Assembly: GCF_037126265.1 (NCBI RefSeq)
Contig: NZ_JAYLLN010000013.1
Location: 12,537-76,536 of the forward strand
Direction of reading: 5' to 3'
DNA length: 64,000 nt
DNA from: Sphingobacterium tenebrionis
GTDB lineage: Bacteria > Bacteroidota > Bacteroidia > Sphingobacteriales > Sphingobacteriaceae
Shown piece after piece: positions 7,743-17,118 of the stretch (the first letter of the stretch is position 1; each line of letters starts with the position of its first letter). Position numbers and translations under genes: made by a program. The notes under the pieces were generated by a model that saw only the letters and a list, made by a program, of their open reading frames with translations, was not told the DNA's origin and ran no database searches.

Positions 7743-9083
7743 TTATAACTTCAAATCAATCCTGGCCGGGAATAATCTTTCTGGATCTGCAAAAATCGCA
7801 CAGCTCGCTATAATATTCGCCTCTGAAAGCTGCAATTTTTTATTTTGTACAAGTTTTCCCTGATAATATACCTTGATCTTTTTAGACAAATCAACCATGT
7901 CCTCCGCTAGATAGATACTGATTTCTCCCGAATCGACTGGTTTGCTTTTGACACTCATTTTATCCTTCAAACTTGTTTCTAAATAGATGGCATTATCCTT
8001 TTTATCTACCCTAAATTTAAATGATGCCCGATCAAATTCATCCGCCTCTGAAATATTCAAGGGTTTCCGCACAAAAACGTTATAAAAACTTCTACGATAT
8101 CGGCCATCCATCGGAAACAGTATCCATTCATAATCTATTGGACGTGGCTTTCTAGAATAATTTACCAACCAAGGTGTAGTTACACGATAATCAATACTAT
8201 GACCTTTTCCTTCTTGCAGATTGATTTTATGGATAAAATCTCCTGGATACATCTTACTTAAGCTATCGAATTGCTGCTTAGCCGCTAATGTCAGTTTATT
8301 CCTTCCAAAACCCGTATCCTTTTCCCCAGTTTCCAACGAAAAGGCGATATGCCTAAAATTTAATGGTGGCGCATTTTCTAGAGGCTCCCCTCCTGCCATT
8401 GGCCCTGCTCCTGCTAGATAATCCGCATAAAATGCCGCCAAGCGTTGGCTTCCATATCCTCCTTCCGAAATACCCATTACATAGAGTTTATTTGGGTTAA
8501 AGGTATTATCTATCATTGCCAATCGAAATAACTTTTCCCAGGCATATTGCTTGGATTTAAACCACCAGCGGTATCTTTTCTCATTGGGAATCTGGGGAAT
8601 AAAATAAACAGAGGGACCGTCCTGATAAACTAAACTCCATTTTAGCGTAGCGAGGAACTCCGAAGATTTTGGCCCTGAACCATGGGTATTTAGGAACAAT
8701 GGATAACCTCCCGCAGGTTTTTCCTGTTTCTTGAAATAATAGAAAGGCATGGGGTTCTCTTCAATCATTTTCCAAGAATATATCGGATAATCATATTTCT
8801 CTTTTGGGGCTTCCGATGAAACTATCGGTAACTGCTCAAAAGTGGTATTTGCATTTTTCCAAAGTTCCCAAATCCTTTCTTTAGCTGAAGCAACCTGGTT
8901 TATCGGAAGCTTTTTTCCCTTCTGGTAAGCATAATCTCCAGATTTTTCATAATCCTTGATCCTAGCCCTGAAATATTCCACTATACTGCTATCCCCATTC
9001 GCAGCAAAAGACGTAATTGGTAATAAGGTGATTGGTAACAGCAATAATAAATAATGAAAAAATAATCGCGAAACTGATTTCAT
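7743..9083 (-). CDS. Secreted alpha/beta-hydrolase fold protein (esterase/depolymerase-like)
   Basis: A 446-residue protein with an N-terminal signal peptide (hydrophobic run at about 7-28, ending SFAA). The nucleophile elbow G-I-S-E-G is at 204-208, with Ser206 as the probable nucleophile, and an oxyanion-type THGSGP lies at 133-138. A later GKGHSIDYR could hold the catalytic histidine. This layout recalls secreted PHB-depolymerase/feruloyl-esterase-like hydrolases, but the substrate cannot be read from sequence. A C-terminal domain after about residue 310 is of unknown type. The M60 peptidase gene lies just upstream on the same strand, separated by a strong terminator. Confidence 0.8.
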   Translation of the reverse strand: MKSVSRLFFHYLLLLLPITLLPITSFAANGDSSIVEYFRARIKDYEKSGDYAYQKGKKLPINQVASAKERIWELWKNANTTFEQLPIVSSEAPKEKYDYPIYSWKMIEENPMPFYYFKKQEKPAGGYPLFLNTHGSGPKSSEFLATLKWSLVYQDGPSVYFIPQIPNEKRYRWWFKSKQYAWEKLFRLAMIDNTFNPNKLYVMGISEGGYGSQRLAAFYADYLAGAGPMAGGEPLENAPPLNFRHIAFSLETGEKDTGFGRNKLTLAAKQQFDSLSKMYPGDFIHKINLQEGKGHSIDYRVTTPWLVNYSRKPRPIDYEWILFPMDGRYRRSFYNVFVRKPLNISEADEFDRASFKFRVDKKDNAIYLETSLKDKMSVKSKPVDSGEISIYLAEDMVDLSKKIKVYYQGKLVQNKKLQLSEANIIASCAIFADPERLFPARIDLKL

Positions 9084-9145
9084 GCAGCTTTAAGTTAAAG
9101 TGGTATTAAAAATAATGTGGTATTAATGGCTTTAATTTAAAAAAA

Positions 9146-9171
9146 AATAGCTTGTCAAAAAACAAGCTATT
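9146..9171 (-). terminator. Intrinsic terminator of the M60 peptidase gene
   Basis: Perfect 10-bp arms (9146-9155 and 9162-9171) around a 6-base loop. On the minus strand a run of Ts follows immediately. It lies 9 bases past the peptidase stop. Confidence 0.88.
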
Positions 9172-9179
9172 CTTATATT

Positions 9180-10784
9180 TTAAAATTTATCGCTTAACGT
9201 ACTGATATCTAAACTAGGTTTTTTATAGTTCATCGCCTTAATGGCTTTCTTGCATTCATCAACCATTTCTTGCGTCATATTATAATTATATTTTCCATAA
9301 TCATCATATTCCATAGTACCTACATAAAAGAAGCCATATTTATCAAAGAATTCGGTCAGGTCAGTTTTGGAAACTTCACAGGCTGTTTTCACGAAATTCA
9401 GTTGATGTACAGCTGGATTACGTTCCATTGGAGCTCCTGCCCTGCCCCAATTTGCCTGGATTCGCTGCCTGTTCGGGGTATTGTTTTTATTCTGATTACG
9501 GAAAGCCTCAAAAAGATCAGGATAAAAGTCAGGATTATTACCAGCCCCTTCAAAATACAACTGCAATTGCCAGAATGGAACCAATCTATTAAATACATCA
9601 GGATCCTGCAGGAAGGAAATCTTTTTATCGATGATATTGGTCTTTGCCAAATTGAAATTGTTCTGTCCCAATATCCGGGATTTATTTCCGAAGGAACGCA
9701 TCACATATAAGGAAAATAGGTTATTACTCACTTCACCCAAACCTCCCCAATTGAACATGGGTCTGGTTTGGTGCACATGCCCTACTTCATGGCTGAATCC
9801 CCAACATGGATCCCCTTTGATCACCGATGCCGGATTTACCACCATCCCCATGGCATATCCCTTCTTATCACCCATATAAGCTACCCCATCCCCATCACGG
9901 AACATGTAATAGTTATAGTTTACCCGAGCCAGGATTTTATTTTCCGGCACTCGGTTGTGTTTGATCAGTCCCATGATCCGGTGTTGGCGATATACCAGGG
10001 AATCATAATTACTGATCAGCTCTACCCCTTTACCTGCCGCATATTTTTTAAGGGATTCCACCGGATAAGCAATCTGAATATGCTTTCCTTTGGCATCCAG
10101 AATAGGAAATACCGCTTGGGATAACATGCGGTCCCAATCTGCATCCTTATGTTTATTGATATCAAAATATCCGTTTACCTGTCCAGTAAGGAAATTGACT
10201 GTAATCGGTTTTTCTTTTTCAGGTTCATAGGAGAAATAACTGATGTAGGCCAAACTTCCAAAATCCTTTAATTCGATGATATTGACACCATTTTTCAACT
10301 CAAATTCCTTCTTCTCGATTCCCCATCCTTTCGGATCTTTGGTAGGTTCTTCCGGATTGGGAGCTTTTCGCATCCAATTGGGAACCAATAACTTCACATC
10401 TTTACCTTCCTCAATTCCATCTACGATGATGATATGTTTACCTTTTGGAAGATAAACACCCGTAACATTCTCATATTTACTATATCCATCGCCAATGCTC
10501 AACATATTTCCCAGAACATTTGGGGATAAATAGGCCTTATAACTTGCCAATTTATATTGGTTATCGTTTTTACCATTCAATAAGTCCAATGCCAGTTGTT
10601 TTAAAGCTGGATCCTTTAATTGTTCAATCTGTTTTTTCTTGATGCCTGGCTTAAGTTTGGTCGCCATGGCATCCTGGAAAATAGATAGGTTCTCATAGGC
10701 GTCCTTAAAATCTTGGGCGCTTTGTCCCAAAGCAGAACCGGTCAACAAACAGGAAATGGCTAAGGTCAAAAAGGTTTTATTCAT
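9180..10784 (-). CDS. Secreted M60 family (enhancin-like) zinc metallopeptidase
   Basis: Putative glycoprotein-directed zinc protease. The gluzincin motif HEVGHVHQ is present (H332, E333, H336 from the start used here), with a downstream zinc-ligand Glu in GLGEVSNN (about 351). It fits the Peptidase_M60 pattern HExxH(8,28)E. A signal peptide ending ALGQ directs it to the periplasm or outside. About 190 residues precede the catalytic region and include the conserved YLPKGKHIIIV strand. ATGs at 10796 and 10784 are both possible; the latter gives the cleaner signal peptide. M60 proteins often cleave mucin-type O-glycoproteins, but this protein's substrate is unknown. It is divergent from the blaI-like operon. 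Confidence 0.88.
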   Translation of the reverse strand: MNKTFLTLAISCLLTGSALGQSAQDFKDAYENLSIFQDAMATKLKPGIKKKQIEQLKDPALKQLALDLLNGKNDNQYKLASYKAYLSPNVLGNMLSIGDGYSKYENVTGVYLPKGKHIIIVDGIEEGKDVKLLVPNWMRKAPNPEEPTKDPKGWGIEKKEFELKNGVNIIELKDFGSLAYISYFSYEPEKEKPITVNFLTGQVNGYFDINKHKDADWDRMLSQAVFPILDAKGKHIQIAYPVESLKKYAAGKGVELISNYDSLVYRQHRIMGLIKHNRVPENKILARVNYNYYMFRDGDGVAYMGDKKGYAMGMVVNPASVIKGDPCWGFSHEVGHVHQTRPMFNWGGLGEVSNNLFSLYVMRSFGNKSRILGQNNFNLAKTNIIDKKISFLQDPDVFNRLVPFWQLQLYFEGAGNNPDFYPDLFEAFRNQNKNNTPNRQRIQANWGRAGAPMERNPAVHQLNFVKTACEVSKTDLTEFFDKYGFFYVGTMEYDDYGKYNYNMTQEMVDECKKAIKAMNYKKPSLDISTLSDKF

Positions 10785-10948
10785 AATAAAATTCATAATG
10801 TTTGAACCTAATATAAGTATTAGATTTCGATAAAAACCCGTTTTTAAGGGGTTGAAAGGGATGCTAAGGGCATATTATGCTAATCAATCGATTGCTTAGA
10901 TTGTAATATTTATGTGATTTGGCTATGCCATTAAAATTTGATAAAAAG

Positions 10949-10979
10949 TTTGGAATTCTAATTTTAATATCTACATTTG
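10949..10979 (+). promoter_or_regulatory. Bacteroidota-type promoter of the blaI-blaR1-like operon
   Basis: A -33 TTTG (10949-10952) lies 19 bases before a -7 element TACATTTG (10972-10979) that matches TAnnTTTG. The ATG follows at 11005, leaving a leader of about 20 bases. Confidence 0.75.
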
Positions 10980-10983
10980 TAGA
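10970..10983. promoter_or_regulatory. BlaI/MecI-type operator 1
   Basis: TCTACATTTGTAGA has perfect 6-base arms around TT and contains TACA-N2-TGTA, the core recognised by the BlaI/MecI family. It overlaps the -7 promoter element, so repressor binding would block the polymerase. Confidence 0.78.
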
Positions 10984-10991
10984 GTAACATA

Positions 10992-11001
10992 AACAATTGT
11001 A
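10992..11001. promoter_or_regulatory. BlaI-type operator 2 (imperfect)
   Basis: AACAATTGTA matches TACA-N2-TGTA with one change. It lies 9 bases after operator 1 and just before the ATG, as a second cooperative site would. Confidence 0.5.
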
Positions 11002-11004
11002 GAC

Positions 11005-11376
11005 ATGAGCCTTTCAAAATCCGAAGAACAAGTAATGGAAATCATCTGGAACCTAGAAAAAGCCTTTATGAAAGAAATTATGGATCAGTTCGAACCTCCT
11101 CTTCCGTCCAATTCTACGGTATTGACCTTATTGAAAAGGATGCAGGAGAAAGGATTTGTAGGTTATAAGATGTTGGGAAATTCTCGGCAGTACTATCCCT
11201 TGATCGACAAGGAAGCGTATTTTGGGAAACAGGTAAACAGTATGATCAAGGATTTTTTCGGAAATTCTCCTTTGCAATTTGCCTCCTTTTTTACCAAATC
11301 AAGTGATCTGAATGAAGAACAGTTGCAAGAACTGAAACGAATGATCGATTCGGAAATAGAAAAGAAAAAATCATGA
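11005..11376 (+). CDS. BlaI/MecI/CopY family transcriptional repressor
   Basis: A 123-residue winged-helix repressor that would be cleaved or released by its M56 partner. The N-terminal half (LSKSEEQVMEIIWNLEKAF, then NSTVLTLLKRMQEKGFVGY) is the BlaI DNA-binding domain; the C-terminal helices would dimerise. Operators of the expected type lie in its promoter, indicating autoregulation. Its 3' end overlaps the M56 gene start by four bases (ATGA). No beta-lactamase or PBP gene is adjacent, so the regulated function is unknown. Confidence 0.92.
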   Translation: MSLSKSEEQVMEIIWNLEKAFMKEIMDQFEPPLPSNSTVLTLLKRMQEKGFVGYKMLGNSRQYYPLIDKEAYFGKQVNSMIKDFFGNSPLQFASFFTKSSDLNEEQLQELKRMIDSEIEKKKS

Positions 11377-12806
11377 TGGCTTATATTATAAATTATCTGC
11401 TTTGCTCTGCCTGTTTGTATTTCCCATATAAACTATGGTTTGAAAACATGAATTATCATGTAGCGAAGAGAATATACCTCATCGCCTGTATCCTATTTCC
11501 CTTTGTAATTCCTTTCCTAAGTTTTTCCGTGATGGATGCACCGGAATTGCTTCATCAGATTCCAAATATACAGCAGACTGTTATTAACCAAGGGTCAGTT
11601 GGACCTTCCATTCTTACCGAACCGAACTTAGTTGAGCAGGAAAAGATTGATTGGGTTTTTGTGCTTGTCATCCTTGGGATAGGTATATCGGTTTTGTTAT
11701 TGATCAGGTTTCTCAAAAACCTCCTTCAATTATACAGATTGATTAGAAGAAATAAAGGAATTCCGCAATCAAATTTTACCTTGATTGTATTAAACGGGAA
11801 AAACGATCCTTTCAGCTTTTTCAAGTATGTATTTGTTTCTAAGAAAGATTATGGAAAGGATATTTCGAAAATGGTCTTAGATCATGAATTAGCGCATGTC
11901 AGACAGGTTCATAGTTTAGATGTGTTATTGGCTGAAATCATCTTGATCTTTGCTTATTGGAATCCTTTTAATTGGTTGATCAAAAATTCAATACAATTAA
12001 ATCATGAATATTTAGCGGATGAAGCGGTATTAAATAAAAGCAATTCATTAAAAGCCTATCAATACCTCTTGATCGGACTGGAATATCAAGAGAAAAATCC
12101 AATTCTGAGTAGTCAATTAAATTTTAAACAATTAAAAACCCGATTAAACATGATGAACAAAAAAGAAAAATGGAGGAACAAAGCAGGTATGCTTGTTTTC
12201 TCTGGCTTGTTGCTGGCAGGGTCTGCCCTATTGTTCAGTAACAAGACTGCTGGAAGTCTTCCAATGGAAACAATTTCTGAAATGGAAGATGTGGTTTCTG
12301 CGAATAAGGCATTTCAGGCTACGGATACTGTGCCACAAAAAGGTGCAAGTAAAGCCATGTTGGAGGAGTATGATAAAGTGATTAGAGAATTGTCTGTTGG
12401 TAAAAATAGGAATAATGTGGATTTTAGCTCCATTGATCAAAAACGGATGGCGTATATTGCTTCCAAAATGACGAAGGAACAGAGAGCTGCGAGATCTGGG
12501 GAAGGTAATATGTTTTTGAGTCCTGGTGTATTTATTACATTGGAAACAAAACCAACAAAGAAATCACCAGATATGAATACGTTTTCTGCCTGGAAAAACC
12601 CCTCGGTTTATGGAGTTTGGATTGATGGTAAAAAATCAAGTAATAAGGATTTGGATAATTTTTCGAATGATGATATTGTGTATTATTCAGTGAGTAAATT
12701 GCACGGAAAGGCCAAGGAAGGAAGGATTTATACACATCAGATCGATGTTTATACCTTGTCTTATTATAATAAGGTTTTTGGGAATAGGTTATTTGATAGT
12801 AATTAA
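11373..12806 (+). CDS. M56 family (BlaR1/MecR1-like) membrane metallopeptidase
   Basis: A 477-residue inner-membrane antirepressor protease, translationally coupled to the repressor gene. Hydrophobic segments lie at about 5-20, 34-54, 93-113, 185-200 and 263-282. The zinc motif HELAH is at 171-175, with a second conserved NHEYLADEAVL from about 210. The periplasmic C-terminal part (about 285-477) is not a penicillin-binding sensor: it lacks an S-x-x-K/SxN layout and ends in a domain of unknown type (KNPSVYGVWIDGKK, YYNKVFGNRLF). It therefore probably senses something other than a beta-lactam, or acts through partners. The gene ends just before the palindromic repeat cluster. Confidence 0.88.
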   Translation: MMAYIINYLLCSACLYFPYKLWFENMNYHVAKRIYLIACILFPFVIPFLSFSVMDAPELLHQIPNIQQTVINQGSVGPSILTEPNLVEQEKIDWVFVLVILGIGISVLLLIRFLKNLLQLYRLIRRNKGIPQSNFTLIVLNGKNDPFSFFKYVFVSKKDYGKDISKMVLDHELAHVRQVHSLDVLLAEIILIFAYWNPFNWLIKNSIQLNHEYLADEAVLNKSNSLKAYQYLLIGLEYQEKNPILSSQLNFKQLKTRLNMMNKKEKWRNKAGMLVFSGLLLAGSALLFSNKTAGSLPMETISEMEDVVSANKAFQATDTVPQKGASKAMLEEYDKVIRELSVGKNRNNVDFSSIDQKRMAYIASKMTKEQRAARSGEGNMFLSPGVFITLETKPTKKSPDMNTFSAWKNPSVYGVWIDGKKSSNKDLDNFSNDDIVYYSVSKLHGKAKEGRIYTHQIDVYTLSYYNKVFGNRLFDSN

Positions 12807-12822
12807 CTTTTGAGAGGTTTTA

Positions 12823-13075
12823 CGTCATTGCGAGGCCATACGTCATTGCAGGTTGACGTCATTGCGAGGAACGAAGCAATCTTTCAGCGTCATTGCGAGG
12901 AACGAAGCAATCTTCCCTGCATGTCATGCTGAGCGAAGTCGAAGTATCTACATTTGGTACACGTGCAGATCCTTCGACTACGCTCAGGAGGACATGGAAA
13001 GAAAGATTGCTTCGTCGTACCTCCTCGCAATGACGCAAACCTCCTCGCAATGACGCAAACCTCCTCGCAATGACG
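12823..13075. repeat. Palindromic intergenic repeat, copy 1 (CGTCATTGCGAGG family)
   Basis: Left-arm cores CGTCATTGCGAGG start at 12823, 12841 (degenerate), 12857 and 12888. Three right-arm cores CCTCGCAATGACG lie at 13023, 13043 and 13063 in a 20-bp tandem. Between them an inner inverted pair (GCTGAGCGAAGTCGAA and TTCGACTACGCTCAG) flanks a centre near 12950-12968. The whole can fold into a nested hairpin and fills the space between two convergent genes. A second copy lies at 17119-17284. Confidence 0.9.
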
Positions 13076-13089
13076 AAAAAACACTAAAA

Positions 13090-15900
13090 TTACTTCCCAA
13101 ACTTCCTTGGCATATAGCTCAAAGAAACCATATAATACTGCGTTAGAATATTCCTCGTTCCTGAAGTAAACTCCGTTACACTATCATAAAAATAAAAGCC
13201 TTTATTCTGCTTCAATAAATCCAGCGCTGCTACCTTCACTTCTAAATTATTACCTTTCAACATTCTATACGTCATATTCGCATTCCAGATCAAAGCCTTA
13301 TTATCCTGAAACTTTGAAAAGTTGGTCCTGTTATCCAAACTAGTATTAATTGTCCATCTTTTCGTCAACATATATGCCGTAGCAAGACCCAAAGTCCAAT
13401 TCTTTGACGTATAATCATTATTACTGTTCTCCGCTTTTTTATCTGTTCTCGAATAAATTCCAAAATTATTCTTCATCGCCACCTGCAGCTTATTCAAGAA
13501 TGTATAATTCATATTCATTTGAAAAGAAAGGTTTCTATTGATCATTTCCTGCATAAAGTCATCCACATATTGATATTTATTACCCCAACTTCCATTATTG
13601 GAAACATTAAGGGTTAAGGTATGATCTTTCTTTAACAAAAATGGTTTATCAAAACTAAGATAATAAGACACGAGATGTTGAGATTGAGGAACCTGACTCG
13701 TATATACCTGTTGTTCGGGTCCTTCAAAAACCAAACTATCCGTAAGACCATCCTTATAAATTCTATAATTAACATTATAATTAAACCTAGCAGAATATTG
13801 CTTCATTTCATTATAATTTCCATTCAAACTAAAAGCATGAACACCAGTAGCTTTTAATAGATATCTTGAACCATAATACCGTATTCCTGGATTGATATCA
13901 TCATATATCGGCCTCAGCCTATCCAAAGAAGGATACTCTTCATTATAATTATAACTTAAAGCATTGCTGAGGTAATATTTACCCATACGGCTAAAGCTTT
14001 GGTTTAGGGAAATATTAGGCTTAAATGTGGTGAAATTTTGAAGTAAATTCCGATAATCCAATGTAGAGGTCTGATCATCCCTAAAAAATCTTGCCCCCAT
14101 AGACAGGTTAAGACTGATGCTTTTACTATACCTACCATTTAGGTATTTACTCTGTAAACTGGTATTATAGGTTAAAGTTGGTTCATATTCTAACTGATTT
14201 GATGAAGAAACATGTGTCAATGAACCATTCTCAATCATATCTCCCGCAAACAGTTCATTTACAACTTGGTCAAAATCTGATTTTTTATAATTTAACCGCT
14301 GTTTCAAACCAAATTTATCATATGATAAATTCATATCTGCAGATATATCTTTAGAATCATTTGAACTATTATAACTCCTATTACTTTCTTTGTTCAATTC
14401 AGGATCAGTAAAGTTCTCATAATTACCAAGCATAAAGTTTTCTCCATTTGAGGAACCTACTGATCCCCATAATCCAAAATCAAAACCAATTAAATCAAAC
14501 GTTTTATTCAAACTTTTCCCATCCCCATCCTTTACTTTCCATTTCTGATTTAAATTATACCGTAAATTGAAATCCATAGCTGAATTTAATGAGGTATTTG
14601 AGTTTTCAAGGCTATTGGAAGATTGGTTTTCCAAATAATCATATAGGTACAGGTTACTTGAAATACTTTCTGAGTGGCTATTTCTCAAATTGATATCTGC
14701 ACTGTAATTAAAGCTACGTTCTTCACCATTGCTTGAATTTTTTCTCCGGGAATATTTAAAATTTCCAGTCTGATGTCTAGAATCATATTCCGCATTGGAT
14801 TTGGATGAGCGGCTATTATGGTCTGTACTTTCCGAGGTCAATAGAATGGTTTGCGATTCGTTTTCCTGCAAATTCTTTTCCCATCTCGCATTTACATTTC
14901 CCTGAAAATTGTGTTGATTATTGGTTTGGTTGTTACCACTAAGGTCGTATTGATAACGAGCGCCAATCACATGCTGATTCAGGATCCCCTGTCGCTGAAA
15001 ATCGGATTCAAAATCCGCATTTACCCCTATCCCTTTGAATGTTGTATTCCTCAAGAGTTGGTCCACACTGCTCAGGTTTTTATTGATATTATTGACAGAA
15101 TACGCAACTGTTGCCTGTGATTTGCCAAAGCTTTTATTCAGGTTCATATTTCCTTGATACCTATCGTCTGTACCATATCCAGCACCAATACTACCAAACA
15201 TCATGTTCTCCTTCCCCCTTTTCAGCACCACATTCATTTCCATCTGTTTATTTTCAGGCTCTTTCTGTTTTTCTTCAAAGGTTCGCTTATCATATACCTG
15301 AAGCTTATCCACCGCTTTTTTATCAATATTCTGAAGCGCAATAGCCATATCCGATCCAAAGAAAGGCTTGCCATTCACTAGAATAGTGGGAACCGTTCTA
15401 CCATTATACGTCACTTCACCATCGCCCCAGACAACCATCCCAGGCAATTTTTGTAACAGATCTTCAACAACCGCATTGGAATCCAATTGGAAAGCATCAG
15501 CATTGAATTCGATGGTATCCCCATTCATGCGAACAGGAGGAATCAGATCCACCACTTCAATCTCATTCTCTACTTGGATCATATTGATTTTGCCAAAATC
15601 CTTGCTTTCATTGGTGGCCAATTGATAATCGATCTTTACTTTTTTATAACCCTGAAGACTGAACTCAATATACATGGGTTTTCCAACCGTAGGTTTTTCG
15701 ATTAGGAATTTCCCATACCGGTCAGTAAGGGAAACTTGATCTACCGATTTCTTGCCGTTTTCATAAATGGAAACCGTAGCTGCTTCCAACACCCTATTGT
15801 AGGTGGAATCAATAAGAGTACCTTGAATTTTTGTTTGGGCATGGATAGTACCAATCATGCCCATGATGAACATGAGGAATAGTATAATTTTTTGGCGCAT
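13090..15900 (-). CDS. Outer-membrane beta-barrel protein with CarboxypepD_reg-like N-terminus (OMP_b-brl_3 family)
   Basis: A 936-residue outer-membrane protein related to TonB-dependent receptors. A signal peptide (MRQKIILFLMFIMG, ending IHAQ) precedes a carboxypeptidase-regulatory-like beta-sandwich (about 23-110). A plug-like segment follows (FNADAFQLDSNAVVEDLLQ, TILVNGKPFFG, about 130-215), then a long Asn/Ser/Tyr-rich barrel of alternating strands. The terminal aromatic/charged strand ends PRKFGK. The start at 15900 is one base from the stop of the propeller gene; an upstream ATG at 15924 would overlap that gene. Its substrate is unknown. The two genes form an operon bracketed by palindromic repeats. 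Confidence 0.85.
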   Translation of the reverse strand: MRQKIILFLMFIMGMIGTIHAQTKIQGTLIDSTYNRVLEAATVSIYENGKKSVDQVSLTDRYGKFLIEKPTVGKPMYIEFSLQGYKKVKIDYQLATNESKDFGKINMIQVENEIEVVDLIPPVRMNGDTIEFNADAFQLDSNAVVEDLLQKLPGMVVWGDGEVTYNGRTVPTILVNGKPFFGSDMAIALQNIDKKAVDKLQVYDKRTFEEKQKEPENKQMEMNVVLKRGKENMMFGSIGAGYGTDDRYQGNMNLNKSFGKSQATVAYSVNNINKNLSSVDQLLRNTTFKGIGVNADFESDFQRQGILNQHVIGARYQYDLSGNNQTNNQHNFQGNVNARWEKNLQENESQTILLTSESTDHNSRSSKSNAEYDSRHQTGNFKYSRRKNSSNGEERSFNYSADINLRNSHSESISSNLYLYDYLENQSSNSLENSNTSLNSAMDFNLRYNLNQKWKVKDGDGKSLNKTFDLIGFDFGLWGSVGSSNGENFMLGNYENFTDPELNKESNRSYNSSNDSKDISADMNLSYDKFGLKQRLNYKKSDFDQVVNELFAGDMIENGSLTHVSSSNQLEYEPTLTYNTSLQSKYLNGRYSKSISLNLSMGARFFRDDQTSTLDYRNLLQNFTTFKPNISLNQSFSRMGKYYLSNALSYNYNEEYPSLDRLRPIYDDINPGIRYYGSRYLLKATGVHAFSLNGNYNEMKQYSARFNYNVNYRIYKDGLTDSLVFEGPEQQVYTSQVPQSQHLVSYYLSFDKPFLLKKDHTLTLNVSNNGSWGNKYQYVDDFMQEMINRNLSFQMNMNYTFLNKLQVAMKNNFGIYSRTDKKAENSNNDYTSKNWTLGLATAYMLTKRWTINTSLDNRTNFSKFQDNKALIWNANMTYRMLKGNNLEVKVAALDLLKQNKGFYFYDSVTEFTSGTRNILTQYYMVSLSYMPRKFGK

Positions 15901-15901
15901 G

Positions 15902-17047
15902 TTATTTAAGCTTAAAACGGACAAGGATTGGGTTTAGGGACTTTTCTAATTGGAGATATTCCTTTCGCATACTATGCCCTTCAATTTTAGACTTCTCCTT
16001 TGCACGGGCTATATCATTTGGAAATATAATGGTATAAATGTATTCTCCATCCGTTGTCAATAAATTATAGCCTAAAAATTCCAGATAATCGTTGGATTTA
16101 TCGGGAAGTATTTTATTGAGGCTAATTATTTCATTGTTCGATAAATTTAGGGCAATACGAGTCTGGTTTGAACCAATTACTTGAAATAAAAGATATTGTT
16201 TATAGCGTTTTGCTGCCGCAATGCTTACTATTTTATCCCTATTATTTTCAATATATTTCATATATGATTGTACGGATTTATACAAATCATAATTACTGGT
16301 ATCCACCGTATTTTTAAATGGGAATACTAATTGGATAATTTTACTTACTCCCGTAGGATTGAGCTGGGCAATTCGATAGGTATTTGGGAATACGGCAAAA
16401 CCAATTTCTTCGGAGGTTTTAATGATTGTTTCAGTTCCAAACATAAATCCTATGGTATCTCTTGGGTCATAACGAACCAATATACTATCATTCATTTTTA
16501 GAGCATATTCCGGCAAGGAATCTTTTTTTCCAGAAGCAGGAGAACCATAATAAAATTTGGTGTCCTGTAAGGAAATAAAAGACTTTGTCCCCTTGTATTT
16601 ATAATCTAAGTCCTTTTCCAGGATTTCTCCTTTTTCGTTAAAAACAACCTTTAATTTATCGCCATATGCAACAATTTTTCCTTTTTCCTGTTGGATGTAA
16701 TAGAATAAGACTTTATTTTTTGGTTTAAATCCTTCGATTTCTGAAATACGTTTTATTAAATTCCCTTTCAGATCGTATATGAATAGATTTTGATTACTGT
16801 TGTTGATGATGCCTATATTAGTAGAGGTAGTAATGATATTTGATATGTAATCAATAATGTCGTTTTTACCACCTCCTAAAGGGATATATTCAAGATCAGT
16901 TAAGTTTTCAGATACTGTGCCCCCGCGCAATTGTTCCAGGATAATACGGATTTTTTCTACAGGATAATCGGAAGAATAAATCAAACGCTGGGAATAAGCA
17001 GAAAGAAAGGTTGAAAGGAATAGGAATAATAATAGGATTTTTCTCAT
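15902..17047 (-). CDS. Secreted protein, probable 6-bladed beta-propeller
   Basis: A 381-residue exported protein with a signal peptide (MRKILLLFLFLSTFLSAYSQ). The segment LEYIPLGGGKNDIIDYISNI followed by NLFIYDLKGNLIKRISEIEG resembles the opening blades of the 6-bladed propeller proteins common in Bacteroidota. No catalytic motif is visible. It is the first gene of a two-gene operon, with one base before the beta-barrel gene, which suggests the two act together at the outer membrane. The family assignment comes from pattern only and is moderate. Confidence 0.7.
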   Translation of the reverse strand: MRKILLLFLFLSTFLSAYSQRLIYSSDYPVEKIRIILEQLRGGTVSENLTDLEYIPLGGGKNDIIDYISNIITTSTNIGIINNSNQNLFIYDLKGNLIKRISEIEGFKPKNKVLFYYIQQEKGKIVAYGDKLKVVFNEKGEILEKDLDYKYKGTKSFISLQDTKFYYGSPASGKKDSLPEYALKMNDSILVRYDPRDTIGFMFGTETIIKTSEEIGFAVFPNTYRIAQLNPTGVSKIIQLVFPFKNTVDTSNYDLYKSVQSYMKYIENNRDKIVSIAAAKRYKQYLLFQVIGSNQTRIALNLSNNEIISLNKILPDKSNDYLEFLGYNLLTTDGEYIYTIIFPNDIARAKEKSKIEGHSMRKEYLQLEKSLNPILVRFKLK

Positions 17048-17118
17048 AAATAAGGTGTTGATAATTGGTATTTATATTTGGTATTGATAATTGGTGTTGT
17101 TAATTGGTGTTAATCCTA

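Noticed and set aside
12853..13084. Three 60-66 codon frames inside the palindromic repeat
   Set aside because: They arise from repeat DNA, read on both strands, and recur in copy 2 (17091-17282). They lack any protein-like family or start context.
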